NCBI RefSeq assembly: GCF_000002995.4
Contig: NW_025062476.1
Span: forward strand, 12,296,501 to 12,360,500
Reading direction: 5' to 3'
DNA from: Brugia malayi
Taxonomy: Eukaryota; Nematoda; Chromadorea; Rhabditida; Onchocercidae
Length of the DNA stretch: 64,000 nt
The position numbers were made by a program, and so were the translations under genes. The notes beneath the pieces were generated by a model that searched no databases, had not been told where the DNA came from, and worked only from the letters and a program-made list of their open reading frames with translations. This document shows, in pieces, positions 54,801 through 61,748 of this stretch (the stretch's first letter is position 1; each line of letters opens with the position of its first letter).

Positions 54801-57800
54801 ATAAAAATAAACAAGAAAAGATGGATAATGTTAGAATATAAACAAAAAAAAGAAAAGAGAAGAAAGATAAAGAAATGATAATTTATGATAATATTTGAGA
54901 TACAATAAAGATAAGATAATATCATCAGATTAATGATAAAATGATAGAATTAGTTATGATAAATTAGAATATGAAATTAAAAAAAAAAAAGTTGATTATT
55001 ATTTTAATCTTACTAATAATTTGCATCATTTTTTTTTTCTATTTTTACTAAAAAAAAATTTTTTTAATAATTTTTTTTATAATTTATAATTTTTATAATT
55101 CATGTTTTATTGTTCTTTATTTGCATATTTAACTTATAAATATTTTAATTAAGTGAATTGGAATAATTAAATGATATAGATAAAAGTATAGGTTAATAAT
55201 ACAGGTATAGGTAATGTTTAAGCTTATATGATGATTAATACTTAAAATAACAATTCATTTTTTTGCAGTTCTTTATCTGTATACTTGATTTAAAAATTTA
55301 ATTGAGTGAACTGGAATAATTAAATGATACAGGTAAAAGTATAGGTTAATGATACAGGTAAAAGTATAGGTTAATGATACAGGTAAAAGTATGGGTTAAT
55401 GATACAGGTAAAAGTATAGGTTAATGATACAGGTAAAAGTATGGGTTAATGATACAGGTAAAAGTATGGGTTATTGATACAGGTAAAAGTATAGGTAATG
55501 ATGCAGGGTAATGTTTAATCTTATATGATAATTAATTCAGTTCCTTATCCGATTATCCGATGGTAGCAACAGCAGCAACAGCAGCAGCATATGGTTATCA
55601 GCAACAGCACTACACTACTACCTCTGGTGGTACCACAGCTGCTAATATTCGACAATCTCAGGTGCATACCAAACGTAGTTCCAGTCATAGTGGTACCAGT
55701 GGTACCAATTCATCATCAAGTGCAGCACGATTACAGCAACGTCGTATGTTAGAACGTGAAAATATCGATCAATTACTTCAAAAATGTCGTACAAATTATC
55801 GTGGTACTGCTTGTGGTACACAGGTAGGATTTAATTCTTTTTTTTTTTTTTTAATCAATGAAATGAAAAATAAAATTGTATTTTTCTCAATATATAGATA
55901 AGAAAATTTTAATTTTAATAAAATTATAAAAAAATTTTTGAACAATATAATACTTATCGCCCTTCTTTAATAGTATATTTTATTTTTAATAAAATGATTA
56001 ATTTAAATTAATCTATTCCATTGTATATACTACTGGTGAATTAGCATTCTATAACTTAAAAAATATAAAAATATATATTTTAATAAAATTTGATGAAAAG
56101 TTTTAAAAATTTTTATCATTTTATATTGTAGTTTGGTTAAAATTATTAATTGTTAAAAAAAAAAAAATTGATAATCGATAAATTTTTTTTTAATAAATTC
56201 TTAATAAAAATTCTTAATAAATTCTTTTTTTTTCGTAATTCTTTTCTTCTTTTCTTCTTCTTTTTTTTTTTCTAAAATGAATAATTCTGAAGAGAGCAAA
56301 AAAAAAAAAAAAAAACGAAGAAAAAGTAAGAATAAAATTCGTTTTAATAATATTTGAGAAAGTTACACAAAAATGATAAATAGAAAAAAGAAAAAAAAAA
56401 AGATAAATAAATTCATTTATATCACAAAAACATTACAAAATACCATTGCAAGTGAAAAGAAATAAAATTGATTAAAAATTCAACGATAGCGATGAGAATA
56501 CGAACGAAAAGAATAGAAAATAAAAATGAAAAATTCATTAGTATTTATCGATTCATTGATCAGTTCGTATTGCTTTCTTTTCACAAAAAAAATATTTTAG
56601 AATGAAATTTTTTATAATTGTAAATTATACTTTAAATATTTTTTTATATTAAATTTTATGGAATAATATTTTTGTTAAAATTTTTCCTTTCTTTTCATTA
56701 ATTTTTATCGAATTCAGTTCGTATTGCTTTCTTTTCAAAAAAAAAAAAATAAATAAAAAAATAAAAATAAATATATTTTAGAATGAAATTTTTTATAATT
56801 GTAAATTATCCTAAAATAATATTTTAAATATTTATTTATATTAAAAATTTCTTTTGTTATTATATTAAATTTTATAGAATAATATTTCTGTTAAAATTTT
56901 TCCTTTCTTTTTTGATTTATTAATATAATCAATATTACTACTAGTTATTAATAATTAATATGATATAAATTATTAAATGTAATTTACTATAATCTGATAC
57001 AGCTGCTATTCTTTAATTTTTCCATTTTTATTTCTTCTTTTTTTTTTTTTTTTAAACATTTCAATCAACCTTTTTTCAATTTTAGTCTTTCTTATTTATC
57101 TCTTTGTTCCAGCAGCAGTAATAAATTTGCGCTCATTCACTCATTCATTCATTCATTCATTCATTCTCATTCATTCATTTCTTCATGGCGCAGCTGTCTC
57201 ATATTTGAATATTTGTTACCTACCTCATCACTAAAACTATCATTATTAAAATTATTTTTTCTTTTTTAAAAATTATTATACTAAATTATTGATTGTTAAT
57301 TATTTATAGGCTTCACAACGTTATAATGAATGTGGACAACATCCAATCTATCATACATTAGGTAGTAGTGGCGCTAGTGTCGGTGGACATTTGATACCAC
57401 AATTAGCGCTTAGTGATGATGGTGATACGTTATGTGTAAGAAGTGATTCAGGTCGAGCATCATTACGTATGCCATCAAAACAGGATCATCAAGTTCAGGC
57501 TGGACCAGGTAAATTTTAAAATATTGAAATTAAATAAAATATAAGAGTGTTATAGGTTACCTTTTATCTTTCCTTTAATATAAAACTTGAAATGATTAAA
57601 AAATCGGTGAATAAAATTTAAAAAAATCAATCAATAAATCAAATTAAATTAAATTAAAATATATAAAGAAGAAAGATGTACTTTCTTCATTTTTTTTTTC
57701 CTTTTTTTTATTTCTTTTCTATGGAAAAATTTGAAATGATTAAACATCAATCAAACGAAATGTACTTTCTTCTTATTTTCCTTTCATTTATTTATTTTTT

Positions 57801-60800
57801 CTTTTCTTATTTTTCTTCTAATATAAAACTTGAAATGATTAAAAATCAACCAATGAATAAATCAAATTAAATAAAAACATAAAAATGTGTAAAGACGAAA
57901 GATGTATTTTCTTTTTTTTTTTCTTTTATTTTTTTTTAAATATCAAATTTGAAATGATCAAAAACCATTCAATAAAAATTAATCGAATAATTATTAATCG
58001 AAAATTTATGAAATAACGATACACCCATATTGTTGCATATATAATTTTTGAAGCATATTTGAAATTTAAAAAAAAAAAAAAAATGGAAAAAGAAATTTGA
58101 AAATTTTCATGAAATTTTCAATTCCTTTTTCTTTAATTTTTTTTTTTAAATTAATTTAAATCTTTAAAAGAAATTGCTGAATTCATTTCGGATTACTAAT
58201 GAGATGAAATTTGCATAATTACAATAATATAGTAGTTGAATGATATAACTTATCATTAATCATTATTTTTTTTTTTAAATTTTAATCAATTTTTTATCAT
58301 CCTTTTCTTATCATTCTCTTGCATAGAAAAAAAAATTTAATTTAAAAAATTGAAAATTTCATTTTATCAAAAGAATAATATTAGGTTGAAAATTGAAATG
58401 TTTATTTTATTTGACGAAACAATATTATTTAAAAAAAAAAAAAAAATAGAAATAATATACTTCTATTTATGACAATTTTTGCTAGCAATAATTTGACAAC
58501 TTTTTTTTTTCTTAATTCTTTCTACTTCTTCTATCATTTTGAAATGAAAAATTAAATTTGAAAACATTTGTTTTTCATTTTTATCCTATCTTTTCATCTT
58601 CTTTCCCCTTCCCTCCCTCTTCCCCTCCCCCCCCCCCCCTCTGCATTTCTAAATTAAATTTACAATTTAAAATGCGTTTAAGCGATAAATGATAGATAGT
58701 AATTTGAAAAAGAAATGATTTTTGCTATCACTAAAAAATACTTTAATGATCTTTAACCAATTAAAGAGAAAAAATAGTTCTTTTTTTTTTTTTTTTTGCA
58801 ATGTTTAAATTATCAATCACATATGATTGTAATCAAATTTCCATCCATTTTCATTTCTTTTTTTTTTTTTTTTAAATAGATTTTTATAAGTAATCATCGT
58901 TTAAATTTAAAATCTGTAAAAATTAAAGATTTAAATGATGAATGACTAAAATTTATTCGTAATCGAAACTAAACTTTGCTCTCTCTTTTTTTTTTTTCAT
59001 TTGAAACTTAAATTAACGAGAATAAGTGATATATATTTAAATGATTAATTTACTACTGAATATATTATTTATTAATTCATTATAAATTATTTATGTTAAA
59101 TTGTTTTTGTTTAAAAGTGATAAAAAAGCATTTCTGATTATTTAAAACATAATTTTTTTTTTTTTGTTGTTAATAATTTTATCAACAATTGATTAAATAA
59201 TTTTATCAATGATTAAAATTAACTTTTTTTTTTTTAATTATTTTTGCTAAATTTTTTTTATATTAGTTGTAATATCAATGAATTATATTATTTTTTAGTG
59301 TAGAAGAGAGGAAATATATTTGATATTTGTTAATGCAAATGAAATTAAATTATTTTATGATTCAGCGATTGATAAAGTGAAAAGAATTTATGACAGATGG
59401 AAAATAAAAAAGGGAGAAAAAGAGGAGAAGAAAAGAAATGGAATAAAAATGAATAAAAGTTTAAAAATCTTTTTTTTTTTTTCCATTTTCAATCATCAAT
59501 TCTTTGTTACAAAAATGATAAGCAAGCAAACAAAAATTATAGCAATAATTTTGAAAATATTTTAAAAGTGAAACTTTTCAAATTAAATTTAAAATGAAAT
59601 TAAATTGCTTTTTAATCATTTAATTAAAATGATTAGAGATGGAAAAGATTTCAAAAAAAAAAAAAAAAAAGAATGGAAAATTTTCAAAAATTCCTTAAAA
59701 TTCTTCCATTTCTAATTGATAACAAAAATATGGGAAAGAAAAAAAAAAATGAATAATTGAAATTTTATTTTTTCTTACTTTTTTCTTATCAATAAATGTT
59801 TTATAATATTTTATTGTATTTAAAATTTAAATATTAGTTTGTATGCATATAATTTAAAATTATGTATAAAAATTATACATTAGGAAAAAAGAATGATCTT
59901 TTTAAGAAAATATATTCACAACAAATAATATTATCATTTCCTATTTCAGCAATTTGAAATGGAAAAATTCGAAACTGATAAAAATAAATTGAAAATTGAT
60001 AAGATTGCTAGTTTTTTTTTTTTTAAATTTTTGTTTGTTTTTTAGGATTTACATCAATTGCCGGATATCATTCATTGGATCGAAAAGCACATTTACTAAA
60101 TTGCTATCGAATATCCGATGATAATCCATATCGGTATTTTTCTTTTTTTTTTTTTTTGAAAAGGAAAATGAATTCTTTAATTAATTGGAATTGGAATTAA
60201 GCAAAGGAAAGAGTTGGAGTTTTTTTTTTTTTTAATTTTAAAAGAAATATTTTTGTGATTTATGCTGTGAAAATTGTTCCAAAATGTTACAATTAATTAC
60301 ATTATTATTATTATTATTATCATTATTGTTATTATTATTATTATTATTATTATCATTATTGTTATTATTATTATTATTATCATTATTGTTATTATTATTA
60401 GTAGTAACAGTATTTTATTACTTATCATTATTATTTTATTTATTATTATTATCATTATCATTACTATTATGCTACATGACCGGAACAATTCCGGTATCCG
60501 GTTATAAATTAGTTTATAATCTTTTTTTTTTTTTTACAATTTTAATTTATTTTAATTATAAATAATAGAAAAAAGTTAATGAGAGAATTACATCAGTGAA
60601 TAAGAGAGAAAGATTTCTAAGAGAGAGAGAGAAAAAAAAAAAACAAACAAACAAACTAACCAAAATTGTAGAAAAAAAAAAAAAAAAACTGAAAATGATT
60701 AATCGAAAAAATTATGAATGAAATGAATAGAAAATTTTTTAATAATAATAATAATAATTTTTTTTTTTTCTTTAAATGACCGTAAATAATTAATTTTAGG

Positions 60801-61706
60801 TTAGCAGCAATTGGACAGCAAACATCTGCTGCTACTTTAGCAATGGTAAGTCCTCGACATATCGCATCAAATCGACATCAATTTACATTAGCACAGCAAA
60901 ATATGGAACATAACCTGATTAATCGACATAGTGTTGCTGGTTTGTTTCTAATTTCCTTTTTTTTTTTTAAAAAAAAAAATAAAAATTTAAATTTCAAAAA
61001 AGAAAAGAATTGTCAAAGGTTATATCATAAAATATTTACTTACGTTACTTTTTTTTTTTTTTTTTTATTATAATATCATATCAAACATTAAAACTTAAGT
61101 TACTTTCATATATAAATTAATAATTTTAAAAATTCGTTTTGTTATTTCAAAAGATGATCAGAAGAAAAATGAGTATTAATTTTAGATAAAATTATTATTA
61201 ATTTTTTTTTTTAAAAATCAAGATAGAAATTTCCATCACTTATTTACTTATATTATATTGTAGCAATTATTTGAAATGTTGTATTATTATTTTTTCTTTT
61301 TTTTTTTTTTAATTTTATGGTTTAATTTGAATTACTGATTTTGACATTTATAGTTTTAGAAATAAAACATGTCAACAGTTTTTTTTTTTTTTTTCGTGAT
61401 AAAACTATAAATTTAAAGATAGTTTGTTTATAATTTTAATCAATTAATTCATTTCTAGTAAATTTCATTTAATTTTTACCACAATATTCACACTTAATAC
61501 TATATTACATTCATATAAGTACTTTATTTTTTCACAAAAAATCAAAATATTAATTAAAATTTTTTGTTATATTTCACAATTCTTTCATCTTTATTTAATT
61601 TATCAAAAAAATTTAATTTTTGCAAATAAATAACATTGATTTTGCATGATATATCACTTTGCATGTTTTTTTAAATAAAATTTGCTCCCTTTGCTTTTTT
61701 TTCAGT

Positions 61707-61748
<42 letters not shown>

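Larger units (their letters stand above)
55824..57309 (+). other. unc-53: Intron 16
   Basis: The intron is 1.5 kb with a tandem duplication of offset 154 bp at about 56561-56915 and a (CATT)n tract at 57134-57180. Confidence 0.7.
57509..60045 (+). other. unc-53: Intron 17
   Basis: The intron is 2.5 kb. A diverged repeat with TTGAAATGATTAAA and ATGTACTTTCTT motifs occurs at 57560-57970, and a pyrimidine/poly-C tract at 58594-58641. No exon was found. Confidence 0.7.

Noticed and set aside
60274..60565. Open frames on both strands across the ATT array
   Set aside because: The poly-Ile/Leu products are translations of a trinucleotide microsatellite.
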